This document shows, in pieces, positions 35,557 through 48,530 of a DNA stretch of 64,000 nt (positions are counted from its first letter, which is position 1; every line of letters begins with the position of its first letter). The stretch spans positions 14,391,435 to 14,455,434 of the forward strand of contig CM034389.1 in NCBI GenBank assembly GCA_019925095.2, in the 5' to 3' direction. A model generated the notes under the pieces. It was not told the DNA's origin. It saw nothing but the letters and a program-made list of their open reading frames with translations, and made no database searches. Made by a program: the position numbers and the translations under genes. The stretch is from Dendrolimus kikuchii (lineage: Eukaryota; Arthropoda; Insecta; Lepidoptera; Lasiocampidae).

Positions 35557-36734
35557 TTTCGCAAAGTTATTTTCGGTATCAAATTTGTTAATTATTCCGT
35601 GTTATAAAAAAACAACATAAAATTTCTGTAGTCTTTGTAACAACGCGCGCCGCCATTAGTATAATTTTTTACTTGTGAATAATTGTAATTACATTATTCA
35701 TTAATTTTTTTCTTTAGTTCGTAAAGAAAAATAATATGGTTATAATTTTTTAAATATCGGAAGTTTTACAAATACTAACTAAGACTTCAGTGAATGTTCC
35801 GATATATAATTTCATAGCAAATTATTACAATGTTGACCTATTGCAAATATATATAGGTATTGTATAAATATGCATGGATTTATGTATGTATTAAAATTTG
35901 TTTGTCTAAGTATGTATATTTAAATTGTAGCCCTATCTTTTTCCCGCTCCACCAACATCGCCAGATTAGTTAAGAATTTATTTTAAGTTAGGTTCCTGGT
36001 TAAGCTTTGGCGATAAGGCCGCGTGTTGTTTTGTAATTATTTATTTTGGTGTGCAACAAAGTGTTATCTAATCTAATCTATTGATATTTTGTGAAGCAAT
36101 TTCGGTTACAACGACTGCTATGTACGCGAAATTAATACTTTGATTTTCAAGTTAGGTGTGTGCCTGTCTGTGCTAGCATGAGAAAGGAATATAAAATTGG
36201 GACTAAATAGTTACAACACAATAATTATAATAAATTTCAGAGTAAAATCAATGGGTAAATATAGATATAAAGAATAAATACATCGCCTTTTTGCAAATAA
36301 TGTGTTATTTTGAAAATTGAAATTTTAAGTACGATTTTTTTGCCTTTTTTCTGTTAATCTACAAATAAGATATCAGGTTATTCATTTCGATACAACTATT
36401 ATTTTCATTTTCAAGGTAGCACATTATTGAAGCAAATAGGTGATGTATTCTGTTTCTAAATTGGTTTATCCATATAATTCTTTCGTATTGAAGAAATTTT
36501 ATCCCCCGTCGGGATTTCTGTCGGACGCTGCCTCCATGCCTAAAGTAACATGGCACGTGTGATTGTGTGTGTTGTGTATCTGTGTGCGTATTTTAGGGCT
36601 TCCACATTATAAACAAAATATCTACACATACAAATAAATAAAACTGAAGTGTCTGCTTATAATGTCAAAATAACAAGTTATTACTAAATGCATATGAAGA
36701 AAGTGTATACGATATTTATATCAAAAAATCAATT
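35557..36734. other. AT-rich, nothing recognised
   Basis: A possible LINE tail near 36040-36085 ('gtgtgcaacaaagtgttatc'); otherwise nothing. Confidence 0.4.
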
Positions 36735-36915
36735 TTAAAATTTTTGTCTGTCTGTCTGTTTATTCCGGCTAATCTCTGAAACAGCTGAACCGATTTTGAC
36801 TGAACTTTCACTGGCAGATAGCTGATGTTATAAAGAGTAACTAAGGCAACTTTTAAAATGGGGGTTCCGTAAAAAAAGAAATCCACGCAGATGAGGTCGC
36901 GGGCAAAGTTAATTG
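36735..36915 (-). repeat. Family H/E-like repeat
   Basis: 'gtctgtctgtctgtttattc', 'cggctaatctctgaaacagc', 'tgaaccgattttgac' and 'cacgcagatgaggtcgcggg'. It reads like the 43.8 kb copy but diverges strongly in the middle. Confidence 0.5.
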
Positions 36916-37574
36916 TACATAAAAAAGGAAATTACTTGTGCGACTGTAAACTAACTTCTAAACGTTGAATTTATAATCCGAAATAGAATGAAAAAAGATA
37001 TCATCTCAAAATCTATAAATACAGGTCAGCTGCGTAATTTCAAAAGATACCTAGTGCTTTCTAGTAAATTTTACAACACAACACAAACAATATCATGAAC
37101 TTCAACAACATGTCACTTCGAAACTATTAATTATGTTTTATGGTAGCAATACTATATTTTGATACAGTTTCACGTGTTTTGGCTCGCACAATACATCGAC
37201 AAATGCCAAACAATACAATGCTTGAATGCATTCAAAAAGCCATTGCAGTTGCTAAGTTTTGAAAATACACAACTAAACTGTTACTGATTTTTAATTTTTT
37301 TAATAATTCTCAGTCTAACAAATATATAAATTTTTACAAAGCTTAGTAGGTTTTTTTCTTTTTGTATTCCTAAGATTAGCTCGGAATACATAATAAACAA
37401 TAACACAATCGAAAAGGTCGAGGAGGAAGAAAAGTCTTATGTTATACTATAATAAGTAACAATGATTTATTTACATACATAAATTACAGGCTAGTAAAAT
37501 GAGGAAATTTATAAATAATCTAATACAATACAAGAAAACTTAACTTATTTGTATTGTATTCTGCCCATACTCCT

Positions 37575-37772
37575 TCAAGACGATAAGTAGAATACTGAGC
37601 CCATATGGCCGTCTTGTATGAGTAAGGTGCCCAGAAGGCTGGCTACGTTTTCTCGCTGGATCGCAATACTAATCCGTTGCCCGTGGTAGGCACCAGCCTT
37701 CTGATCACCTGAAGAGTCAATGAGTCGTTTTGATAAAATCGTTGTTATACTTAAAATAGTATTTGTCAATTA
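37575..37772 (-). pseudogene. possible transposon coding fragment
   Basis: A 64-residue minus frame with SSGDQKAGAYHGQRISIAIQ, then RENVASLLGTLLIQDG. The phrase QRIS-AIQR-N-AS-LGT looks like the end of a repetitive lepidopteran ORF, but I cannot name the family. Confidence 0.3.
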
Positions 37773-37778
37773 ATGTAC

Positions 37779-37811
37779 GACGACGCGCCTATTATCTACG
37801 GACGCGTCGTC
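37779..37811. repeat. GC-rich hairpin
   Basis: Perfect 9 bp arms, gacgacgcg and cgcgtcgtc, around a 15-base AT-rich loop. Confidence 0.5.
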
Positions 37812-38828
37812 ACTTGACGCCACAAGCGGGCCCGCATTTGGAAGCAAGGCACGTCCTCCATTCCATGCCACAACGCTGTTAAATGTGCCTAATATTAAAC
37901 AGATGTAACATACAGTATTTGCAATTGTTCCATTTGGTCAATTTTAAAATATTCAACTCAAATATAAGCGGATATATAGAGCGTTATTTAATATTTAATT
38001 TCTGAAAATGTATAAATTCTATGTGAGACCATTTTTCAAGTGAATCATCGTTTAAAAAATAGAGGAAAAAAAGAACAACGAGTCACGAAATTTGTTTTGT
38101 TTAATATTAAAAATACCTACTTCATTGCTTTTTTGAGCAATTACTTTACATTCAACATGCAAGTAATTGTTTACGATACGATGCATGATAATTAGAATAT
38201 TTTTCCTTGTTATTAATCTTTTAGAAGTCCTAACAACGATATTCTAATTATGTTACTATCGAAGTCAGTACGTATCTTATGGCAAATTAAAGCAAACACG
38301 AAAGTTTTTTTTTGCATATTCGTTAATACTAGTTTGATATTTTACTTGGGTTTGTTTAATGTTTATTCTGATCAGCAAGAGTCAACAATTTATCTGTCTG
38401 GTAGAGTTCGCGTTTTGTAATTTATAAGAAATATATAATTAGGTGTAACCTAAAATGAACTTTTCAATCTGACGATGTAGCCACTTGATAATAGTCGTGA
38501 TCGCATAGTAAATCAGACACCAAGCAAAAATCATATTAAAAATTGCCTTGAAATTGTTAAAAGTAGACTTAAAATACAACAACAGCATATTCATATAAAA
38601 ATAATAACCTAAAACGCAAGCGGAAAACGGAATTAAAATCTTCTTTTTAAAGTGTAGTAATACAATGGGAAAATCCAGTACAGTTTGCAACTCCGAAATG
38701 GAACGTACTATCTGAATAAAATAATAAATGACCTGCCTGATTTTATGAGAGGTCTACAAAATCATACGTGGCCTAACTGCTATGGATACCAACTCTCTTT
38801 CTTGTTCCACAACACTGATACAAAGAAA
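37812..38828. other. no gene recognised
   Basis: AT-rich. The minus frame 38439-38690 is hydrophobic (Phe/Leu/Ile-rich) but lacks any family motif. Confidence 0.4.
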
Positions 38829-39303
38829 GGATCCCAAAATCAGTATAATTTCTTCACCCATATATACGGAAAAGATCCCATACTCAGGGTAGTGTCATAA
38901 GCACTGAAGCTTATATTGATTACTGTGATTTCACCCTGATTTAACGCTAAAGTCCCAAACTCAGCTTAGTGCAATAACCGCTGAAGCTTATTTGATCAGT
39001 GTAATTTCACCCTGATTTAGGGGAAAGATCTCAAAACTCAACGTAATGTAATAACCGTTTTAACTTAAATTGATAGTATATTTTCACCCTGACTTAGGGA
39101 AAAAGTCCCAAAATCAGCGTGGTGTAATAACCGCTAAAGCTTACAATCACTGTATTTTCACCCTGATTTAGGGAATGGTTCCTAAAACCAGTGTGGCGTA
39201 ATAGCCTCTGCAGCAAAAACTGATCACTGTAATTTCACTCTAATATAGAGAATGAATCCTAAAATCTGTGTAGTGTAAGAACCGATTGAGCTTAAATTGA
39301 TCA
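38829..39303. repeat. degenerate satellite, about 76 bp units
   Basis: Six decayed units share 'ttcaccctgattta', 'gtgtaataaccgct' and 'aagcttaaattgatca'. Anchor spacing is 76, 77, 74 and 77 bp (38930, 39006, 39083, 39157, 39234), plus a weaker unit to the left. Confidence 0.75.
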
Positions 39304-39724
39304 GAGGGCAGCCCTAAGTGAGGGGCCCTCGGCCTCCACGCGATGGGAAATGAACCCTTTACGGGGCAACCGTTTTTTATTTGCACTCGGACAGCGGCAT
39401 CAGGTAGAAAGGATGATCGTTAATTTTTAAAGGACACACCGTACTCCCGAGTTCAAACACGACGATGTTGTTGACACCGTGATGTGTTTGGGACTATGGG
39501 CTCCACGTTATACTAATGAAAACTACTCACTTCTTACTGACTGTGACCCTTGGCTTCGTCTGCATTTATTTTTTACGGTTACACGCGATTTTGGAAAAAT
39601 AGCACCTTTATACAATCTACTACTACTACCGTCTATCTTTGTATCTAACAGTCATTTTTCTCTGAAATGCCCGAGTCTATACGAATAAACATTACTCTAG
39701 TGAAAGAAAAGACTAAAAAACAAA

Positions 39725-39970
39725 ACAATGATCTGGAGGGAAATTCCCGTCGCGGATTTCCCTTTGCGCTGTGACATGGGGTTTTTTAAGAAGGGCCTTA
39801 TAACATTTCTCAGAGGTCGGCAATACGTTAGCTACTCTCCTAGTGTTGCAAATGTCCATAGGCGATGGTAACCGCTTTCCATCAGGTGGGCTGTCTGCCT
39901 GTTTACTTGCTTCCGGCAATGAAAAAAAATATGTTAGGGTTCCGTGGACAAGTAGCTACGGAACCCTGAA
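39725..39970 (-). repeat. Family B-like fragment with fold-back end
   Basis: It contains 'ccataggcgatggtaaccgc' and 'tttccatcaggtgggctgtc' on the plus strand, the reverse of the Family B head. Just right of it is a perfect 10 bp inverted repeat, agggttccgt ... acggaaccct (39937-39968). Confidence 0.55.
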
Positions 39971-41869
39971 AAGTAAACTCTCTGTTTCTCCCTATAAACT
40001 GGGCAGTTTATATTATTACCTGCAAAATGTGAATGTAACCAGAAGAAAACTATCATGATAGGTACATGAAATAAGTTTGTTTGATAATAAACCAGGGATC
40101 AGAAATTATTCCGATTTTGTGAAAGCCATAAGATTCGATACAAAATATTTGTTTTCTTGGATTTTATACGAGTTTTCACAGAATAAATAAGTACAACGAG
40201 TAAAAGTATCACATAATCTATCTGCCTTAGATAAAAATTGCTTCAAAATATATCATTTGTTTCTATAGTCTTGTTATTTACGCATAATTATTAAGCTTAA
40301 TGTCTTTTACTAATTCGCATTATTGATAACATATTTTGATACCGTTAGAGGTATCGAGCGAAGTGCTACTAACCAAAGTCGAGGAATCGAGTTGAAAGCT
40401 TCTGTAAAATATATATAAAAATATAGCCTGTAACTGTAAAAAATATTTTGATGTAAAGTTCAAAGTTCGAACTGATCACGATAACAGTGAGAAACTCAGC
40501 TCTTACAAATTTATATTGGAATTTAGGGAGACATAAACCTACACCCACCTTTTAAAAACAATTCTTTCAAATTATTCTAAGTATTGCTTCTATTGGATTA
40601 CTCGCAAGGAATGAGAAACCCGTTGAAGTCTTTTACTAGGAAAGCTTCCATAAGATTTGAAATTTCGGACTATCGCTCTTTTCAATTTTGACTATTTTAA
40701 TTGAAAGAATTACATTTGTTACACAGCACAAAGAGTAACCTTTGCTTGATCACAATAGTAGCGTTAATTTTGTTTTCGCTAGAATATACCACACAGGCTA
40801 ATGACCCACCTGATGAAAAGCGGTCATCGCCGCCTCATCGCGTCGTCGATGTCATTTTTAGACATTTTCAACAAGAGACGTATTACCAAATCCCAGTTGA
40901 GTCAACAACAAACTTTAAAATAATTCGAATTTGATTTCTTAAATTTGTAAGGAATGAATTTCCTATTTTAGAAGTGAAACTTCTTTAGAATCGTTGTGAT
41001 TTGAAACTCGATGAAACAAAAATTGACACTAAAAAGGCATAAACACACAAAATAGAACCTTATTTGATTCGAAATAAAACACGTTTCTCTTTACCCGTTA
41101 GTATTAATATTCAATTTAATAAAGCTTAAAAGATTTGAAATGAATTTTAGGTCTATCTGTATGCAATTAAGGCAGATATTCTTTTATACGTAGATCAAAG
41201 GAATTTATGCGTAACAGTGCATTAAAATTTGAACTTTATGCTGGTAAATTGAATTATTAGGAACAAGGATCAAAATACCTAAGAATAAAGACGTCTATAA
41301 TAGAAAAGAAATGTGAAAATTCTCATTCTCTGAAGCTTCACTTCTACTGCGTGTGAACTACACACACACTTTTTTTCGTTTTTGTACCCCCGGCCAGTTT
41401 GCATTTAAGGGTTAACATATTTGCCGAATTCTGAACCATGCTATCTTAGATCGCATCGACACTTACCATCAGGTGAGATATCAAACGCAAACCTATACCA
41501 TGATAAAAAATCTGTTATATCTATTGTGTAAAAATACCTATTGGAACATAAACTATAGCATAAAGATTTAAGCGCAAAATTTTCCTGCAAACACCACATA
41601 AGAACATGATGCAATACATATCGTGATAAACATAAAAACCTTTCATTCAACCGTTTAAGACATACACACGCGCATTTAGATAAGCGACGATGTATGGGTA
41701 TTGCGGGCACACATCACATACAACGCACTTATATGCATTTATTAATGCAAAGAACATACGATGTGACATCTCGGTTGAAATTAGCCGAAGCAGAAGCGGG
41801 CCGATAAAAAAGTGCACGTAACTGTTATGACTTCCAAAAAAGCGGGCCACAGGCCAAATAATTACATGA
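39971..41869. other. no gene recognised
   Basis: AT-rich, apart from the short Family B-like piece. ORFs at 41441-41850 have no domain. Confidence 0.4.
40775..40885 (+). repeat. Family B head fragment
   Basis: 'aggctaatgacccacctgat' and 'gaaaagcggtcatcgccgcc' resemble the head of Family B; the rest is absent. Confidence 0.4.
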
Positions 41870-42080
41870 AATAATGATCGGGGGCGAGAGCCCGATGCGA
41901 TGGCGGGCTCATCTCGAGGGCGCGCCGCGGCGCAGTAAAATAAGGCTGCGGCGGCGGCGGGGGGCGAGGGGGGGAGGGGGAGGGGGCCGAGGAGACAGGC
42001 GGCGGGGGCGAGGGTGCGCTCTCTGTCGCCTCACCGCCACGCCCGATCCACAAGCGACAGCGACTTTCACACACTACATA
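41870..42080. promoter_or_regulatory. CpG/G-rich islet with G-quadruplex potential
   Basis: About 210 bp of GC-rich DNA with consecutive G-runs on the plus strand (about 41950-41990). The 70-residue minus frame is a proline-rich translation of it (VSSAPSPSPPRPPPPP). It may be a regulatory element or a low-complexity exon of grh; no splice sites decide this. Confidence 0.35.
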
Positions 42081-42084
42081 TTAA

Positions 42085-42122
42085 GATAGATAGATAACTG
42101 TTTATTGTACGCCATTACCTTA
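42085..42122 (-). repeat. LINE 3'-end tail fragment
   Basis: An AGAT run followed by 'aactgtttattgtacgcc'. Confidence 0.4.
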
Positions 42123-43625
42123 CTGCTTAAGCTGTAGGCCGTTTCATGCAGATGTAACGATGGGTTAATACGTATCGTGTATTTTTTCTGTGTTATGTGG
42201 GTGTACAATACAGATATTATATTTTATTAACATAACCGCAGAGAAAAGTGAAAAATTACAGTATTATATTCGAAATACAACAATAAAAAGTAATATCTTT
42301 GGGGCACCTGTTTAGAACGAAGTTCTCCTAAAAGTCTTAAAAACTCTCAAAATTCTCAAAAAGTATCAAAATGTCGCAATAAGTATGTCGAGAACCATCG
42401 AAGAAAATAAACAAATTTTATCAAAAACCTGTATGTATATAAATACATACACAAACAAATTGAATCAAAATATAGTAAATAATATAAAAAATCGACATAA
42501 GAAACATACAGTCGAATTGAGATCCTTCTCCTTTTGGAAGTTGGTTAAAAATAGTAAATCACATACAACATATGTACGTAAACATCGACAGCCAGCGGCC
42601 AAACAACAACGACGGTTACAAGACCTATTTTCAAAACAGCGTGTATTACACTAATGTATATTATTTTAGATCTTATTTCATTGTAGTCAAGTTCGAAATT
42701 GTATAATAATAATATACAACCATCAGCACTTTTCATTTCATTGTAACACTTTATTTTCGTCCAACTCCCATCCGTCGCCGAGTAACATACGATAGAAACT
42801 ACGTTCCAATGTCTCCAGCATAAACATGTTAACTAAAAATAGTTTCAACACGTTTGTAATTTTTCTTAAATAATTCTATCAGGGAAAAGTCATATTGATA
42901 GAATTACAAATTGTAGTTAGAATAAGAAGAAGTTTTAGACTACCTCCTCTGGCATGTACCACGGGCGAACAAAAAGTGATCATTAAAGTGTTGGAGGCGC
43001 GCCGGGTGAGGCAGCGCAGCCTCTCGGCCGCGTCCTAAACGACTCGGCCAAGTTTTTATCGCTTACCAATCCATATCGAGCTTATTTATTCATTTAACCG
43101 AGAAGCCACACGGTTCAAATTCCATCATCTCCAAACAATCGATGACAAGAAAAAGCTAGTCAAAGAATAAAATCTCTAGTTGGATACCAATAAGTCTAAA
43201 CATAGAAACGAAGAAACTTTGAGAGTCACAGCACAAACAAAAATAATTTATTTTGGTTTAATATTTTCTTACAGCAGTTATGATAACTAAGCTTATTTTT
43301 GGGATCCTCTCTTTAAATCAAGGTGGTATAATAAGAGAAAGCTTCAGAATCTTTAATTAGGCTACCTGTACCGGGTCCCTAAATTAATGTAGTGTAATAA
43401 GGGTTTTAGTCTCACATCACCTATTAAAGTTTGCAAGCTATAAATTTAAAAGCAAAACTTAAGTATCAGAAATAAGAAAAAAGAAGTAGAATGGTATAGA
43501 ATAGACTGATTATAATTTATAGCTAGAAATGTTCGTGTACGTGTTTTGTTGTAATGGATTCAATACATTTTGCCTTATTAAGTTTTCATATCTTATAATC
43601 TTCTTACAAATAAAACGAAATTGGT
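42123..43625. other. no gene; small CpG islet at 42995-43055
   Basis: The islet reads 'ggaggcgcgccgggtgaggc', then 'cagcctctcggccgcgtcct'. The ORF at 42385-42654 is basic (Lys/Asn-rich) without motifs. Confidence 0.4.
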
Positions 43626-43700
43626 AGGTATAATCTATAGATTATACCTCTACAGTTTTATTATATGTACCTATAGGTACGTACAATAAAACAGTAGAGG
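43626..43700. repeat. two overlapping palindromes
   Basis: 43626-43649 (aggtataatcta and its exact reverse complement) is a perfect 24 bp palindrome. 43647-43671 and 43676-43700 form a second inverted repeat, 22 of 25 positions matching, with a 4-base loop. The second arm is the end of the Family H repeat that follows. Confidence 0.75.
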
Positions 43701-44015
43701 TCGAATTTCTGTACAATGAAATAAAAATGCTAAAAACCGAGTCAGGGGGATGTAAGAAGGGAAATAGAACTAATTCAGATTTTTTCAAATATTTTGTTTC
43801 TCTGTTTGTCTATGTGTCTGTTTGTCTTGCTGATTGTACCGGCTAATCTCCGAAACGACTGGACCGATTTAAATAAAATTTTGTATAGTGGTAGTTTATA
43901 TCCCTGGTCAACATATAGGATACTTTTGATCCCGAAAAATTAAAGAGTTCCCGTGATATAGTTAAAAAACCGCACCACCGTACGAAGTCGTGGGTTTCAG
44001 CTAGTATAGTTATAT
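43680..44015 (-). repeat. Family H dispersed repeat
   Basis: It is the reverse complement of 55801-56130: 'gtagaggtcgaatttctgta', 'gagtcagggggatgtaagaa', 'accggctaatctccgaaacg', 'gtcaacatataggatacttt', 'ttcagctagtatag'. Similarity to 55801-56130 is high. Confidence 0.75.
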
Positions 44016-44299
44016 AGCAACTATTTAATAAGTCAAACATACACTAGCCTTGCCGCGCTGCTTCATTTGCGCCGCGTTGAATCTGACTTTAATGTAACCT
44101 AATACCACTCAACATACCTATAATGACAATGCAAAACACAAAAGTGTTGTTTTAATGTATACATACCTATGTGTGAACTGCTTCGACTATGATTATTATT
44201 TGTAATTAAATATTAAATATAGTATTTGTTAATATAGTATAATATTTTAAATCCTTTTTTTGGATAACATATTTATAACTTAATAATAATTTATTATGG

Positions 44300-44622
44300 C
44301 CCGTGGTCTTCAAAGACATACAAATAATAATAACAGCCCGTAAATATCCCACTGCTGCGGCTCGGACCTCCCATTATAGGGCAACGGACAGTACACCCGC
44401 CACGCTTGTCCATGGCGGCTTGGCAGGTTTCACACATCGGTTATCTTGTTGTGTAAGTTTGCATCAAGATGTTTTCCTTCACTGTTGTTAGCCCGTCGTA
44501 TTTGTAACAATATGCACATTAGGTCAGAAAACTGATCAAGTGGTGCATGCGTTCCGGCCAGATCCTACTCACGCCCTTTGAGCTGCGGACTCGTGCGCTA
44601 GCCATTACGCTACCACGACTTC
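44300..44622 (-). repeat. tRNA-derived SINE (SINE1)
   Basis: The plus strand reads the reverse: 'gaagacatac' edge, 'agcccgtaaatatcccactg', 'acagtacacccgccacgctt', 'aagatgttttccttcactgt', 'gccattacgctaccacgact'. Most complete 3' region of the family. Confidence 0.75.
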
Positions 44623-44865
44623 TATTATATTATGTTTATATTATATTTATAACTTAGAAAATATTTTCTCGCGGCAATATTCGTTTACTAAAGATCGTAA
44701 ATAAATATCATAAAAATTTACATTCACGTAAACTGTATATATAATCTGCTAAAAGTATCCTATTTTCTTTCCCGTTATCGAAAATAAATATGTGTGGAGT
44801 CGTGAAATTGTTGGGAAACAAATAAACTTCGAAGAAAGAACAAATAAACTTTATTCAACACAATA

Positions 44866-45377
44866 AAGGACCTTTTACATGGAGAGAGTTTATCGCGTGT
44901 TTTGGGGGCGAGAAGTCATATACTATTTTCGTAAGCGATACTCTTTAGTTAATAATCGCATTTACAAGTTTACATTCAATCAAAAAACAAAAACTCGCCT
45001 ACGAATATGTCATACGATAATCGAAAGGTGATTATCACCATAAATTTGGTTTCCACTACGACACAAATCACATTGTGGTATTTGCCTACGTTTCTCGACT
45101 TGTCTAAACTAGAACTCGTATGACATTTTTTCAAGTTCATGCGAGTATCGTTCAAATCAGTTTGAAGCGATTTTAATGCGAGACTTGCCTTTCGACCTCG
45201 GTGATTAGCACGGTATTTTGTAAGTTGTTTACACACAGACAACAATATTCAATGGCCAGGCAATTATCACCCTGCCACGTACGATATCGCATATTTAGTT
45301 TACATAATCATATTTTTTTCTTACTTTCGACAATCGTATCTACGAGGCAAGAAACTCTCTCCATGTAAATGGCCCTT
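44866..45377. mobile_element. 512 bp MITE or DNA-transposon remnant
   Basis: Inverted ends 'tttacatggagagagttt' (about 44874-44891) and its reverse complement (about 45352-45369), flanked by aaggacc / ggccctt. The 89-residue minus frame inside shows no transposase motif. No target duplication found. Confidence 0.65.
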
Positions 45378-47239
45378 GAGTCTTTTCACATTACTTATCT
45401 CTCTTTTACATCTGACATTTAACATTGATGCCTACATAACTAACTACATAGCAAAACTTACACACATACCCACACCAACGCGCACTACCACCGCATTCCA
45501 TTACACGCACACTTCACAAACAAACCAAGACACACAAAGAGCCTAAAAATTAATAACCTAGGCACAGAAAGGAAAAAAGAGACACATGGCACTAGTTAAG
45601 ATAATATATATAGGTATAGACATAAGGCACACACTGCACATGCACTTCCTCACAACACCAGCATGTAACAGATACACTCTACATTAGTATAAGTTTAGTA
45701 TCAAAATCATAATATATTAATATAATAAGTTATTCTTAAGGTCACCACAACACAAAAATCACTGAATTAATGTCACACACAGTAACAAAAATAAACAATA
45801 AGCGTGTATGAAGTGTAAAAACTTTCATAGAAATTAAGTTGTAAAAAAGGGTACCGAGTCCGTAGAATTCTTAAAAAAAACTACATATTACATTCTCTAT
45901 TAGATTATAGTGGCATATGGAATATAGCTATAAAATAACTTTAAAAACTGAATTTAAAAATAGACAGAATATTTCCATATTTAATTTATGCCCAATTTTA
46001 TGATGATTTTTATTATCGTGGCCGTGATGAAGGAAAAAACAAATAGACACATTAAATATTTTGTCAGTGAACACACTTTTTTTATTCATTTTGCATAAAT
46101 GCTTTGGGATGTATATTAAATAAATAAATTAACTGTATTTCATACCATTTATCTTCAAACATTGTGCCTTACAACTTATTCATATAACCCAAAACTACTA
46201 GTATAACGAAAAAAGCACATTAGGCAAGCAAGCAAGGCAGTTTTTTGATTATATTGTTGGAAAAAAAATGAAAAATTTTGCACAGAAACATTATTTACAA
46301 TATAACACTAGTGGTACTTGCTACTTCGTGCGTGCTAGCTAATACTTATATTAATATTTTATGAACCCTATAAGATATCAAAATGGAACATACAGTATAA
46401 TTCAAAAAGTACACTTGCTAGTACCCTTACAACGATTTTCCCAAATGACTTTTGAACAGACAAAATTTCGTACAGAACTATTATTATTACCTATATTATA
46501 GTATATCGCAATAAAATAAAAGTTTCCTAAGATATCAAAGGACTATTGTGGTGTTATTAAACCACCCTTCGCCAAAAAAGTTACTGCATGATGCATCTTA
46601 AAAAATCGAATTTCAAATATTGCCAACAATACTTGGATAAAAAAATCTAACATCGTAATTAGTACAAAACATTTACCTTAAAGGTGTATAAACAAATATT
46701 ATTCCAAATGAAAATATATTGAGATGAAACAGTATTCTCACGCGCGATATCTCTTGGAATATTTCACGTCCTCTTTTTTCGAAGCCATTCTCTTAATTTA
46801 TTCTGAAATGCATCGTAAAAAAGAGATAACATATCTACAATTTATAGATTAAATAGAGGAATCGTAGATTATGGTAAGTGAAATCCAGTTGAGAGGCGTT
46901 TTGCTTTTCTATAAACTATGTCTACGTATTACGTATTTTATATTCGCTTCTTATGAAATACACATTAGGCGTGTTACAGATATCACAAAGAGACTTTTAG
47001 GGATTCGTAGACGAATAGCTAAAATTAAACTTTATATAGTTTCGTCTTCTTCGTCCATCTGTATATGTAAGTCACAGACAATTTTCTCTAAAGTTATATG
47101 GATGACATTTATAAGAAAGGTGGGTTCTGTTAACTTCATTAGTAAGTAGAATAAGGCAATTTAATATTGCACATCCTATAGGTTAATGGCATGTTCAACT
47201 AATTATAATTTAAGACCTATTTATCAATGTAACATACCA
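45378..47239. other. AT-rich, nothing recognised
   Basis: Includes an A/C-rich stretch (about 45455-45660). The 92-residue ORF at 46871-47149 is not recognised. Confidence 0.4.
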
Positions 47240-47275
47240 TAAGCAAATAAATTTCATTTCATTTCATTTCACTGT
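47240..47275 (+). repeat. retroelement tail-like microsatellite
   Basis: 'aagcaaataaatttcatttc' continuing as TTTCA repeats; a common LINE 3' tail style. Confidence 0.4.
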
Positions 47276-48334
47276 TATGCAATAGCATAATTAAATACGA
47301 AGTACATAATATATCGAAGTGACGTATATATATTTACCTACGTAAGGGATAAAAAAAATTGACGTCACATAGGCTTTACGGATATCATTAGAGAAGGCTT
47401 CGAAAATCATACCGGAATTGTTTAATTTAAATTAATAGATTATATATGCACTTTTAAAGTCGTACAAACTGTGTCACGTCTCTTCTCTTCACTTTTTAAC
47501 TACGCACGGGGTATAATGTTTGGATAAAATTAAAAATAAAGAACTCGTAAAATATATTGAACGAAAATTGTTTTGAACAAAGTAGGTACCCTAATCGCTT
47601 ATAGGGAGGTTTTCTCAATTACACGCATTTTAAAGTTCCATAGCCAAATAGCAAAACTGCGGACGTTGATCACCACTATTGAAACCCTAACTGCATATTA
47701 ACCTCCACGCACTTAGCTAATTACATAGAAAGAAAACGACATAGACAGGTGTCGGCAAATATATCTGTTTCACACAGTTGTTTTGTGCACAAAGCATTCG
47801 AACACAATATATTTTTTGTAACTTAAAGTATTGCAATCCAACGGAGTGATATGTTCAGCCTCCTGGACACCTTTTGCATAGTAGAAAAGACTAGGCTTAG
47901 TATTCTACTTTAGTACCTATTTAGGGACTGAAGATGGAATACTGTTTAATTCATATATTTATTATGAAATACAAATTTCAAAAGAGAAGATTAGGTTGGC
48001 AAGTATCACCTGTTTGGGATCCGATCATCAAAACTATTAAGACCCAAACCCAGCAAAAACCAACTGCCAGACCTCAAGACATTATGAACTCTTTCTGCGT
48101 GCACAGGAACACAAACCAACTTGATTGACAATTTGTTTTTATTTTACCACCCATCCATTTTAATATTATGTATACATAATAATAATGTATTATTAGAGGT
48201 AGACATGTTGCTGAAGAGTTTCTTGCGCCACTTCTTTTCTTCAAGTCACAACATGTTGCGAAGCGTTAGTAAATTAGATTAAGCTCACATAGAGTAATTA
48301 AAAACCATAAACAAAATTAAAACTAAATAATTAG
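47276..48334. other. AT-rich, nothing recognised
   Basis: No gene. The 64-residue ORF at 47934-48128 shows no domain. Confidence 0.4.
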
Positions 48335-48530
48335 AATGAACAAGTTGGCGGTAGGCTACACAAAACTTTAACAATACTCATTGACACTTGATATCTTTGA
48401 CTTCTGTGATCATGGTTACTGAAAGGTGGCCCAAATGTCAGAATAATAAAAATCAAATAAATTGTCGCGCGTAAAACCGTTAAAACGTAGTTTTATTATG
48501 TATATTAGTCGCGAAAACTTAAGAAAATGT
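48335..48530 (-). repeat. Family C rearranged copy
   Basis: 'gatcatggttactgaaaggt', 'aaaaccgttaaaacgtagtt' and 'tcgcgaaaacttaagaaaat'. The upstream flank 'caagttggcggtaggctaca' is shared in reverse with 12020. Confidence 0.5.

Noticed and set aside
38439..38690. 83-residue hydrophobic minus ORF
   Set aside because: Composition effect; no conserved motif or exon borders.
38829..39303. CRISPR-like regular repeats
   Set aside because: Units are about 76 bp, degenerate and without short identical repeats plus unique spacers; this is a eukaryotic satellite.
41862..42074. Proline-rich 70-residue minus ORF
   Set aside because: The low-complexity product of a G-run block; no splice sites or family match.
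43300..43420. Further units of the 76 bp satellite
   Set aside because: Only a few words (gtgtaataa, gcttcag) resemble it; too weak to call.
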